Assembly: GCA_039519185.1 (NCBI GenBank)
Contig: CM076846.1
Coordinates: 134,823,027-134,887,026 of the forward strand
DNA: 64,000 nucleotides
From: Astragalus membranaceus
Taxonomy: Eukaryota; Streptophyta; Magnoliopsida; Fabales; Fabaceae
Direction: 5' to 3'
This document shows, piece after piece, positions 35,936 to 45,353 of this stretch; position 1 is the stretch's first letter; each line of letters opens with the position of its first letter. Below the pieces are notes generated by a model. The model saw only the letters and a list, made by a program, of their open reading frames with translations, had not been told where the DNA came from and made no database searches. The translations under genes and the position numbers were made by a program.

Positions 35936-36157
35936 GTAAGTAAACTTTAGTTAAGTTCTTTGACTTTTTAGATAATCAGTTTAGTTAGAGTTCCTCAAAG
36001 TTGTAGTGAATCATATACATCGTATTTTGCTATATTTCTCATGACTTTGTAGTGAATCATATAGTCGCAGAACTTGTGGTTTAGTTCAAAAACTACTGTC
36101 CAATTAACTATTTGGAAGTAACTGTTTTGTTCTTCTTTATCCTTTTTCATATGCAAG

Positions 36158-36276
36158 GTGGTTGCAGTTGGCGAGTGTGGATTGGACTATGACCGGCTTC
36201 ATTTCTGCCCAGCAGAGATTCAAAAGAAGTATGCAGTCAGTCATAGTGCAACTGTTGCTGCATGTGTCACTTTAGT

Positions 36277-36316
<40 letters not shown>

Positions 36317-37052
36317 GATTTTCATAATATATTAAAATCATTAATGGATCTTCTTTTTTTTTGGTGAATCCAAGGTATTTTGAGAAGCAATTTGAATTGG
36401 CACACATCACAAGATTGCCTATTTTTTTGCACATGCGAGCAGCAGCTGCAGATTTATGTGAAATAGTTGAGAAAAATAAGGACAGGTATTGCTGGATTTC
36501 ACTGTTTTGAAATTGTCAATATTCAAATAATGCTACTTTCATGTGCCTCTTGTTTAGCTTATCATTCTATTTATTTTGAGAAACGAGCTTAATTCTAAGG
36601 GTGAGAAAGTATTGTTGCCACCCTTACTATGTTGTTCCTGCTTTCAAGTTCAAGAATTGATGGAAAAATAGATAGAAAATGTTCAAGATCCATTGGAACA
36701 AATTGCATACATAGGGTTTGTTTGAAGATACTTGTGGTTCTTTTCATACTCTTAGTCTATCATTCAATGGGTCATAAAAATTACCTCGAGGCCTTGACAC
36801 CACATGTAAATAAGAAATAATAGCCTTGAGGTTATTTCTATCTCATTTCTTCTAATGCCTAATATTTGCACCTATAGTATAAATATAATATATTAACATA
36901 AAATTGCATTTTATGGCATAATCACTTTGAGAAGTGAAATGGGCTAACCGTTTTCTTTTTATATGTCAGGTTCACTACTGGAGTCACCCATTCATTTACT
37001 GGTAGTATGGATGACTGTATTAAGCTTCTCTCATATGATAAAATGTACATTG
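36158..37052 (+). pseudogene. TatD-type nuclease, three exons
   Basis: Exon 1 (36158-36228) reads VVAVGECGLDYDR then FCPAEIQKK; exon 2 (36375-36486) FEKQFELAHITRLPIFLHMR; exon 3 (36971-37052) FTTGVTHSFTGSMDD then LLSYDKMYIG. The GECGLDYDR Glu/Asp motif, the metal-binding His in FLHMR and the VTHSFTG motif are those of the TatD metal-dependent DNase family. Splice sites at each boundary are plausible and the frame stays open across them. The N-terminal HxH exon and the C-terminus are missing. Confidence 0.85.
36281..36313. repeat. (TC)n microsatellite
   Basis: About sixteen TC units inside the first intron of the captured TatD fragment. Confidence 0.95.
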
Positions 37053-37989
37053 GTAAATCCATCCTTTTGAGCTTTACTATATTTTCTAGCCTATTTTAAA
37101 TCCATCCTTTTGAGCTTTACAAGATGATTACACTTTACGAAAGCTTTCTGTCCATAGCTGGTTTTGGTGTTTTGATATCAAAAGAAAGTCAAAGAGAAAT
37201 GTATGGATGGTGTTTTGATATCAAAGAGAAAGTCAAAGAGAAATGCTTTTTTTATCTGCAGGACACTATTTTGCCAATTGTTTATTAGCTATCATTCGGA
37301 CTTGGTTCTTTGATTCTTTTATTCCCCTGAAATAACTTTATTTCTTTCTTAATTTTTGTCTTATTTTTGTTCATGTTTTACTTGGTTATGGAAAAGAAAA
37401 ATAAGCATTTTTAAGTTGGTGTCCTAGGTTCTTTATTGCTTTCATTAAATAAATGGAATGAGGAATTGATTGTTAATCTTTAATGATTAGTGTGTTTGGT
37501 TACTATATAACATGATTCATTGAAATTTTGAACACCAGGAGATAACTCCCATCTTCTGTTTGTCCATTTTGGTCAGGCACTGGGGATCATAAAAATGTAG
37601 TCAAGCAAACCTATCCTTCAGATTGATATTATTCATCATTCAGGAGTAACCAGTTGTGATGAATGACTATAACAGCAGCTCCTCTCAGATATTTCTGTTC
37701 TTGCAGCTATTAATTTATTTGTATTTATGTTCTTGCAGATATTTTTTTCTGTTGTTGTATCCATTTTATTGTTATAATGGACTAGTTATATTGAAAACCA
37801 TGAGTTTGAATGAATGAATGATTACATGACTTATTTTATGATTTTCATGTTCATTAGATGTGTGACTTAACTATGATATATATAAACAAAGTGTTGGGTA
37901 AATGAAGTTCATTAGATGGTGATTGAGGAAAAAATACTTCAGGTAGAATGATCAGGTGCAGCATAGGGATACATTAAGGCTACCAAATA

Positions 37990-38395
37990 ATTTTTTTTAT
38001 TGAAAAAATGGACTTTTAAAGTCGTGCGCAAATAAAGCATGACTTTAAAACAGACTTACAAAGTCAGGCAATAATAAATGCTTGACTTTAAATCATACTT
38101 ACGAAGTCAGGCAATAATAAATGCTTGACTTTAAAACAGACTTACGAAGTCAGGCGAAATAAATGCTTGACTTTAAAACAGACTTACGAAGTCAGGCGAA
38201 ATAAATGCTTGACTTTAAAACTGACTTACGAAGTCAGACGAAATAAATGCTTGACTTTAAATCAGACTTACGAAGTCAGGCTATCGCTTGACTTTAAAAC
38301 TCCTGACATACAAAGTCGACTTAATAAAAGTCAAGCTGGCGCCTGACTTTAAATCCCCTTTTCGCCTGACTTTAAATCCCTTTTTTGCACTAGTG
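37990..38395. repeat. Subterminal repeats of Pack-CACTA 2, right end
   Basis: There are at least six tandem units of about 42 bp, each with one AAGTCAGGC and one inverted GCTTGACTTTAAA word, followed by shorter copies up to the terminus. The left end (32608-32860) has matching but less regular copies. Short frames read through this array are meaningless. Confidence 0.9.
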
Positions 38396-39120
38396 TTAGT
38401 AACTACGAGTGAGGTAATGCCACGAAAGGATAAGACGGACTAAAATGTCCCTTGAGGTTGAGGTTATGTTATATAAAATATATTAATTGAGGTCTAGGGT
38501 GACGACCCTATTGAGGTTAGTGTACTAGGGGAGGGGAAGTCATGAGCCCTATGAACCTAGGCCCCATGAGGGATCCCTGATAGAAAATGGTCAGTGGAAT
38601 GGGTTCACTGGGATTTTTACAGAATAATGAACGGTGATATGCCAAGCAATGTAAAAAGAGGTTTCACGTAGTCGCTTATTAGGGCTAAGAGTTAAAAAGA
38701 GGCATAATGAACCGAGAGAGTTAGTAAGGGGTCTCGATAGGACTCACTGAGATAATGTTATCTCACCCTTTATGTTTTGTGGTTTTTAACAGAGAAACAG
38801 GCAAAGGCGATGAGGCATGGCTACGGCGCGACCTAAAGGAGATGTTGAAGTTTTAGTTCTATAGGTTTATGTTATTTTCTCTTCTCATATTAGTATTTTC
38901 GATTGTACGACTTATAATTGTTACAAGTTGTAAATCACTTCCGCAACTTGAAGTTTGTAAGACACGTAATTCAAGTATTTAAGTAAATTATGTTAAGTTA
39001 TGCAAATGAAGTGACCGTTTGATGATTATTCATCGAAGATTTTAGTTTGTGTTCAATATCTGAGACATGAAGTTATCTCTGATGTATGCTATGCTGTATA
39101 TCTTGGGGTGTTACAAAGAA

Positions 39121-39614
39121 CAATGAAATAAAATTAGGAGTCATGAATTACAGAGATAAAAGTAACCGAAAGATGGAGGAAATTCTCATCTTAAGTATTC
39201 AGTCTCCTTCTCTGCTCAGAGCTCTCTCAGAGTATCAAGAACGGTACCAAAAACTTCCAAAGTGCTACGGTTACCGTTTGTTGTGCGCCGTCGGTCTCCT
39301 GTGTGCGGCGCTCTCCCTCTTTTTAATTCACGCTCCTCTCTCAACTATGCAAGCCTTCCTTTCTTTTTTAATTCTTCTCTTTATATATATTGTCCGCCGC
39401 CACTGTACCTGCGTTCCTCTTCTTTTCAATTCTCCAACCTAGGGTAGCGTGTACAACAATAATACTCCACTTCCCTTTTATAAGTCTGCTGCCTTCCTTC
39501 CCGTGGATCGGTTCACTAAAGACACTTTTTGTTGACTTATGGGCCTATTCTTTCACTTGGATTCATGGGCTAAACACACGTTGAATTCATGGGCTGGACT
39601 TGAGTCCAAGCCCC
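39121..39614. other. Unassigned sequence right of the solo LTR
   Basis: This follows the AAGAA duplication and should join 25260. Frames of 60-118 residues at 39086-39584 are hydrophobic by composition but show no conserved motif. 'ttatgggcc' and 'atgggctggactt' phrases are reminiscent of plant retroelement LTRs. No firm call. Confidence 0.35.
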
Positions 39615-39623
39615 TTTTTATTT

Positions 39624-40750
39624 GGTTTTTTTACCCCCATCACATTCCATATACCCCCATCACATCTCATATACTCGAAAATACCCCTGCCCAAATAGCA
39701 AAGCGTATTTACCTCAAATGAGGGTACCTAATAGGTAAATCCGACTTTAAAAATAGCAAAGCGGATTTACCTCAGATGGGGATACATCCGTTTTGTTATT
39801 TTTCAAATCGGATTTACCTAGTGGGTAGATAAATCCGATTTCCCTAGAAAAAGGAATTCGAATTTACCCCACCTAAGGTAAATCCGATTTTGTTATTAAA
39901 AATAATTGTTTTTTATTTAAATTTTTAAAAAAAGGCTATAAAAATGCTACTAAAAATCCGTTAAAGAGTCAAAACTAATTCAAAAATTATCAAAACATCA
40001 CTAAAAATCTAATAAAACCAAAATAAGTTTATGCAAAATTTTTTAGATTTTTTGGAAATTATGAAAAATTAAAAAAATTAATAAAAAATAGTAAACGGTG
40101 GAATTTGGGATTCTGAGGTCCCCTATCCTGAAAGAAGTTTCTTCTTCAGGAGTCTTGATCGTTGATTTTTTCGGATTTAATGGCTATGGTTTCATTACAA
40201 TTTGAGCAGATTGCCCGAGAACCGATTTTTTAGTCTAAATTATTCGCTCGACGTACAACATCGTCACGTGTTAACGAACTACACACTAAACAGAACCAAA
40301 AGACGATTGAAATTCGTATCTAATTTTTTAACGGATTTATTTATTAATTAATTAGGTAAATCTGGATTTATTTATTTATTAATTAGGTTAACAAAGCGGA
40401 TTTACCCCCGCATAAGGTAAATCCGCTTTTGTTATTTAAAAGCGGATATACCCCCATATAAGGTAAACCCGCTTTTAAAAATAACAAAGTGGATTTACCT
40501 TAAGTGGGGGTAAATTCGATTTTGTTATTTTTAAAAGCGGATTTACCCCATCTTAAATAAATCCGCTTTTAAATTTTTAAAATTTCCAGTGGAAATCGGA
40601 TTTACCTCACAGATACATAAATATGATTTCCAAAAAAAAATTGAAATCAGGATACGTTCGGGTTTTTGAAATTTTGTGAAGGGCAATTGCGCCTTTTCGC
40701 AGGATCGATGGGGGTAGATTGTTATGTGATGGGGGTACAAAAAAAAACCA
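39624..40750. mobile_element. Non-autonomous TIR transposon (MULE- or hAT-like)
   Basis: The terminal inverted repeats are GGTTTTTTTACCCCCATCAC at 39624 and its inverse GTGATGGGGGTAC..AAAACC ending near 40749. They are flanked by TTTTTATT(T) at 39615-39623 and 40751-40759, an 8-9 bp duplication. The interior repeats short inverted words such as AAAGCGGATTTACC and GGTAAATCCGCTTT, mainly in 39700-39900 and 40360-40630. There is no coding region. A 9-bp duplication would fit Mutator-like elements and an 8-bp one hAT; the exact terminus decides. Confidence 0.7.
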
Positions 40751-41402
40751 TTTTTATTTCTTTGTCTACCAAAGTCTTTATTTCTCTAATAAAGTCAGCC
40801 CATTTGATTATAAGTGGCTCTAAGTTTGATTTTTTTTTTCTTTTTCATCTTTTCTGCAAAAATAGAGGAATTTTAAGTTAGTAATTTATATAATTGCTCT
40901 TGAAATAACTTGAAAGTATCTCTAAAAATGCACTAAATTAGAGTTTATCAATGTAGAATCAAGCGCAAATAATTTTAAGTCTCATTCATAGTGTGGAGCA
41001 TGATATCATGTAGTGTTGGAAGGTTGAATTAATTTCTTAATGAGTTCTATACTCTATATAGAGTGGGGTACGCAACTACATGAGTGCTCTTGATAGGCTC
41101 ACCTATGTGAATGTGGAAGTGTGGCCGCTTCCTGTGAAGTTTTGGGCAAAACTTGCTAGAGCATTCACTATACTGGGATAACGTGCAGGGCCATAATGCA
41201 TGGGCTTATAGACTACACCCTCAAAACTACGTGTTACTCTTGTTAAATCGGAAGCATCATCACTATGTATTGGTTCAAGTATATGTACACCAATATTTAT
41301 GTTCAATCGTATTGGTGTACGTATACTTGAACCAACATTTATGTTCAATCTTATTGGTGTACGTATACTATGTATTGGTTCAAGTATACGTACACCAACA
41401 TT
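40751..41402. other. Unassigned flank with inverted-repeat cluster before element G
   Basis: 40760-41260 has no identifiable gene. From about 41268 to 41402 a 20-bp word, GGTTCAAGTATACGTACACC, occurs four times in alternating orientation, with 'aacatttatgttcaatc' spacers, so the stretch can fold into several hairpins. It abuts the primer binding site of element G, exactly where a 5' LTR should be. It is either a rearranged junction or a small palindromic insertion. Confidence 0.55.
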
Positions 41403-41417
41403 TGGGTATCAGAGCAG
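41403..41417 (+). other. Primer binding site of element G
   Basis: TTGGGTATCAGAGCAG is complementary to the 3' end of initiator tRNA-Met with one extra G relative to the usual TGGTATCAGAGC. The following leader ('ttcaacctagtcgggctta') matches, in inverse orientation, the leader of element A at 23340-23370. Confidence 0.75.
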
Positions 41418-41544
41418 TTCAACCTAGTCGGGCTTAGTTTAGTTTAGGGTTGAGTCGATTCCTTGTTAGTCTTGTTGTAACTCTACTTGTGATGCTAAGA
41501 GACACTGAGCCTGATCAACTCAATACTTGGTGCATCATAAGCGG

Positions 41545-42240
41545 AATTATGGCAGGATGATCAAGAGGTAATCCTCGACCAAGACCGAAGTTCCTTAAAA
41601 ATCTGTTTCATCTTAGGGAATGGAGAACCTGAAGTGGTGGATGCCTAACATCGGATAGATGAGGTAGAAAGATTTTTGGAACTTTTCAAAGTAAGAACGA
41701 AGGGAGTTTTTAGCCCTCGGGTAGGGTGACCTAACAGTAGAGCAGTACAGTGCTGAATATGCTAAGTTGTCCCAGTTGGATTGGTTGGCTATCTATGTGT
41801 TGAATGATCAAGAGAAGTATAGAGGGAATATTGGAAAGGAAAGTAGAACGTAGCTGAACCATCAATTTTGAATGCAAAGTCAAAAGGTAACTTCAACAAA
41901 GGAAAGAAAGTGCAATCTTCTGATTTCTCAAAGTTCAGCAAGTGTTCCAATTGTGGAAGTTCCACCATGGTGAATGTCGTATGGACTCCTATCATTGTTT
42001 TTATTGTAAAGGGGAGGGTCATAATACTAATGAGTGCCCAGCAAGGAAGAGGAACAGAGAGGAGCAAGTTGCTCCCACACACGGGAGAGTCTACACTCTG
42101 GGTGCTCAGAAAGTCAGTCTTTATTTCAAGGTGCGAAAGCTTATGTTATCTGCATCAACTGCAACTGGTTTAGATTCAGCATCTGTTCAAGTGGTGAATG
42201 AGTTTCTAAATGTTTCCCAGATGAAGTATCTTCTTTACCT
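41545..42240 (+). pseudogene. Element G gag, decayed, protease deleted
   Basis: The start corresponds to MAG at 41545, but stops follow at once. Islands of gag occur to 41900, and the zinc knuckle CFYCKGEGHNTNECPARK is clear near 41995-42050. Directly after it the sequence continues as LYFKVRKLMLSASTATGLD, which in element B lies about 150 residues downstream, beyond the protease DSGATH motif. The protease segment has therefore been lost by deletion. Confidence 0.75.
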
Positions 42241-43161
42241 CCGGATCGTGAGGTAAAGTTCTCTATAAAATTGATTTCGGGAATAGGGCCAATTTCTATC
42301 GCTCCATATAGGATGTCTCCTTTAGAGCTTAAGGTATTGAAAACCCAACTTGAAGAGTCGATTTCAAAACAATTTATTCGACCTAGTGCTTCGCCATGGG
42401 GTGCTCCTGTATTACTTGTTAAGAAGAAAGATGGGAGCATGAGATTATGCATTGATTATCGCCAGTTGAATAAGGTGACTATCAAGAATAAGTATCCTCT
42501 GCCAAGAATTGATGATTTGCTAGATCAACTGCGGGGAGCTTCAGTGTTTTCTAAAATTGATCTAAGGTCAGGCTATCATCAAATCAAAGTTAGAGCCTTG
42601 GATATTCCGAAGACCGCTTTCCGTACTAGATATGGACATTACGAGTTTGTAGTGATGCCCTTCTGTCTAACCAACGCTCCAATTGTATTCATGGATTACA
42701 TGAATCGAATTTTCAACCCTTATCTGGATCAATTTGTCGTGGTATTTATTGATGATATCTTGGTGTATTCTAAAACTATTGAGGAGCATGTGCAACATCT
42801 CCGAATTGCTCTGAACGTACTCCGAGAAAAGAAGTTGTATGCCTGAAGTAAAGTTTCTGGGCCATGTAATATCTCAATCCGGTGTTGCAGTGGACCCTAG
42901 TAAGATTGAAGTTGTGGTAGACTGGAATAGCCATCTACGGTCACTGAAGCCAAGGATTTTTTCAGCTGGTTCTTCCACTTACTCGGTTAACTCGCAAGGG
43001 TCAACCGTTTGTATGGGACTCTGACTGTGATGAATATTTTTCAGAATTGAAGAATCGTTTAACTTCTGCACCCATTCTAATTCTTCCAGATCCGTCTATG
43101 GAATTCCAAATTTACTGTGACGCCTCTGGTAAGGGTTTGGGATGTGTTCTTATGCAGAATC
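42241..43161 (+). pseudogene. Element G reverse transcriptase and start of RNase H
   Basis: The RT is open from 42271 to 42846: YRMSPLELKVLKTQLEE, KKDGSMRLCIDYRQLNKVT, FSKIDLRSGYHQIKVRA, and catalytic FIDDILVYS with both Asp intact. A stop at 42844 and frameshifts follow; MPEVKFLGHVISQSG resumes in another frame. RNase H begins (YCDASGKGLGCVLMQN) and is interrupted by the palindrome at 43162. This is the best-preserved RT of the window. Confidence 0.85.
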
Positions 43162-43471
43162 TGTAACAGCCCAGGTCCAACGCATTGGCCACCCCAGCAC
43201 TATTACATCACGGTCTTCTCCACCCCCCTTGTAGAATTTTTGCCTTCCGTGGGAATCGAACCTTGCACCTGAGGCATAAGTGCAAGTTAAACACACCTCC
43301 CACTACCAATTGAGCGCGCTCAATTAGTAGTGGGAGGTGTGTTTAACTTGCACTTATGCCTCAGGTGCAAGGTTCGATTCCCACGGAAGGCAAAAATTCT
43401 ACAAGGGGGTTGGAGAAGACCGTGATGTAATAGTGCTGGGGTGGCCAATGCGTTGGACCTGGGCTGTTACA
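43162..43471. mobile_element. 310-bp near-perfect palindrome with Pol III-like boxes
   Basis: The two 155-bp arms are inverted copies of each other around GAGCGCGCTC (43312-43321), with about two mismatches that I can find. The ends are TGTAACAGCCCAGG and CCTGGGCTGTTACA, and the flanks are perfect 5-bp duplications GAATC (43157-43161, 43472-43476). Each arm holds a tRNA-like A box (GCTCAATTRGTAGTGGGAGG) and B box (GGTTCGATTCC). This is not a normal SINE, because there is no A- or T-rich tail and it is doubled head to head. TG...CA ends with a 5-bp duplication are LTR-like. Confidence 0.85.
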
Positions 43472-43476
43472 GAATC

Positions 43477-45302
43477 AATAAGTGGTTGCTTATGCCTCCA
43501 GACAGTTGAAGCCTCATGAAGATAATTACCCAACTCATGACCTAGAGTTGGCGGCGATTGTGTATGCCCTAAAGATTTGGAGACATTACCTGTATGGTTC
43601 TCATTTCGAAGCCTTTAGTGATCAAAAGAGCCTTAAGTATTTGTTTGACCAAAAGGAGCTGAACAACAGACAAAGGAGATGAGTAGAATTTCTGAAAGAT
43701 TATGATTTTGAACTAAAGTACCATCCAGAAAAGGCTAATGTTGTAGCGGATGCCTTGAGTAGGAAATCTATTCACACAGCGGAATTTATGATTCATGAGA
43801 TGGCATTGTTGGAATCTTTTAGAGATCTCAACTTGAAGGTTAGGCCAAGAAGAAACCGATTGGTGTTGAGTCATATTCAGATTTCGAGTCCCTTGTGAAA
43901 TCTGATTCGCTCAGCCCAAGAGAATGATCTAGAGCTGCAAACGCAGAAGAGGTTGCCAAATTACATCAAAGATAGTGATGGTGTGATTTGCTTTAATGGT
44001 AGAATCTGTGTGCCGAATCATGAAGATATCAAGAAGCAGGTTTTAGAAGAGACTCACAAGTGTCAGTTCTCAATACATCCTGGGTCTGCCAAGATGTATA
44101 GGGATCTTAAGCAGTTGTATTGGTGGCCGGGAATGAAAGTAGAGATTGCAGAATTCGTGTCTGGATTCTTAACTTGTCAAAGGGTTAAGATAGAGCACCA
44201 GAAGCCTGCCGGTCAGTTACAGCCTTTGAATGTGCTAGAATGGAAATGAGAAAGCATTTCTATGGACTTTGTCATGGTATTACCACGGTCCCAAGCCGGA
44301 AATGATTCTATTTGGGTGGTGGTTGATCGCTTGATCAAGTCCACTCATTTTTTTCCAGTACATTCGAATCACAGGATTGCTAAGTTAGCAGAAGAGTATC
44401 TCAAGAATATTGTGAAGCTGCATGGAATTCCCACGAGTATCATCTGTGATCGTGATCCCAAGTTTACATCACGATTCTGAAGAGCCCTGAATATGGCATT
44501 GGGAACAACGGTATGTGCTAGTACCGCTTATCATCCACAGACGGACGGACAGACTGAAAGAACAATTCAGACTTTGGAAGATATGTTTAGAGCTTGTCTA
44601 CTTGACAGTGGAGGCCGATGGGAGGATCATCTTCCATTAGTGGAGTTTGCTTATAACAACAGTCACCATTCTAGTATCGGAATGGCTCCATATGAAGCAT
44701 TATATGGAAGGAAGTGTAGAACACCATTGTGTTGGTGGGATGTCGGTGAGCAAAGATTGTTGGGTCCTGATTTAGTCCGTGAGACTACTGAGAAGATCCG
44801 TCAGATTAGAAAAAGGATGAAAACCGCTCAGAGTCGACAAAAGAGTTATGCCGACAAAAGAAGAAGGCCATTGGAATTTGAAGAAGGAGATCATGTGTTT
44901 CTGAGACTTTCTCCAACTATTGGTACCGATATAGCATTGCGGGCGAAGAAGCTCAGTCCTCGGTATATTGGACCTTTCCAAATTATTGAGCGAGTTGGGC
45001 CAGTAGCATATCGCATCGCCTTACCTCCAGCTTTACCCAGATTACATGATGTGTTTCATGTATCGCAATTGAGAAAGTACATTCCCGATCCGAGCCAACC
45101 ATTGAGTTTTGAGATAACTGACGTTCGACCGGATTTGTCTTATCAGCCTAATCCAAGCCGAATCATCGAACGTGGCGAGAAAACGCTCCGGACGAGGTCA
45201 ATTCCTATTGTCAAAATGCTTTGGGACGGTGCATCACCTAACGAAGCGACATGGGAAATAGAGGACAACATGCGGGTGAAATATCCCCATCTTTTCAGTT
45301 GA
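43477..45302 (+). pseudogene. Element G RNase H, integrase and chromodomain-like tail
   Basis: RNase H resumes with VVAYASRQLKPHE and DLELAAIVYALK, to ADALSRKS. The integrase zinc domain (IHPGSAKMYRDLKQ...CQRVK) spans 43950-44200, and the core has SMDFVMVLPRS, ICDRDPKFTS and QTDGQTERTIQTLE. After 44493 the frame is open to 45302: GPFQIIERVGPVAYRIALP (GPY/F), LHDVFHVSQLRKY, and a C-terminal IPIVKMLWDGASPNEATWE, the modified chromodomain of Tekay/Del elements. Stops at about 43680, 43897, 44247 and 44478 inactivate it. Confidence 0.85.
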
Positions 45303-45353
45303 GGTATGTTTTGTTCAATTTTGAAGACAAAATTTTAAAAAAGTTGGGGTGAT

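Larger units (their letters stand above)
32578..38395 (+). mobile_element. Pack-CACTA element 2
   Basis: It starts CACTAGTGCAAAAA at 32578 and ends TTTTTTGCACTAGTG at 38395, with 3-bp duplications TTA at 32575-32577 and 38396-38398: 5818 bp. Subterminal words are AAGTCAGGC / GCCTGACTT, related to but distinct from those of element 1. It carries fragments of five unrelated genes in one orientation: CCX, KNAT7, glutathione reductase, an AAE13-type ligase and a TatD-type nuclease. No transposase is seen. Confidence 0.9.
25261..39115 (+). mobile_element. Solo Tekay-type LTR carrying two CACTA elements
   Basis: It begins TGTAACATCCCC at 25261 and ends GGGGTGTTACA at 39115, with perfect duplications AAGAA at 25256-25260 and 39116-39120. 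Taking out the two CACTA elements and their duplications leaves about 2.8 kb of LTR: 25261-26459, 31687-32577 and 38399-39115. Its start matches the LTR of element G, and its end repeats the 'gagaaacaggcaaaggc' and 'tcatcgaagattttagtt' blocks. CG-rich dyads lie at 32165-32285. No internal region is present, so it is a solo LTR. Confidence 0.85.

Noticed and set aside
33884..37052. Functional KNAT7, GR, AAE13 or TatD genes
   Set aside because: Each has only a few internal or terminal exons, is frameshifted in places, and lies within one transposon.
39086..39584. Hydrophobic frames suggesting a small membrane protein
   Set aside because: Overlapping frames, T-rich composition and no motif; the first begins inside the solo LTR end.
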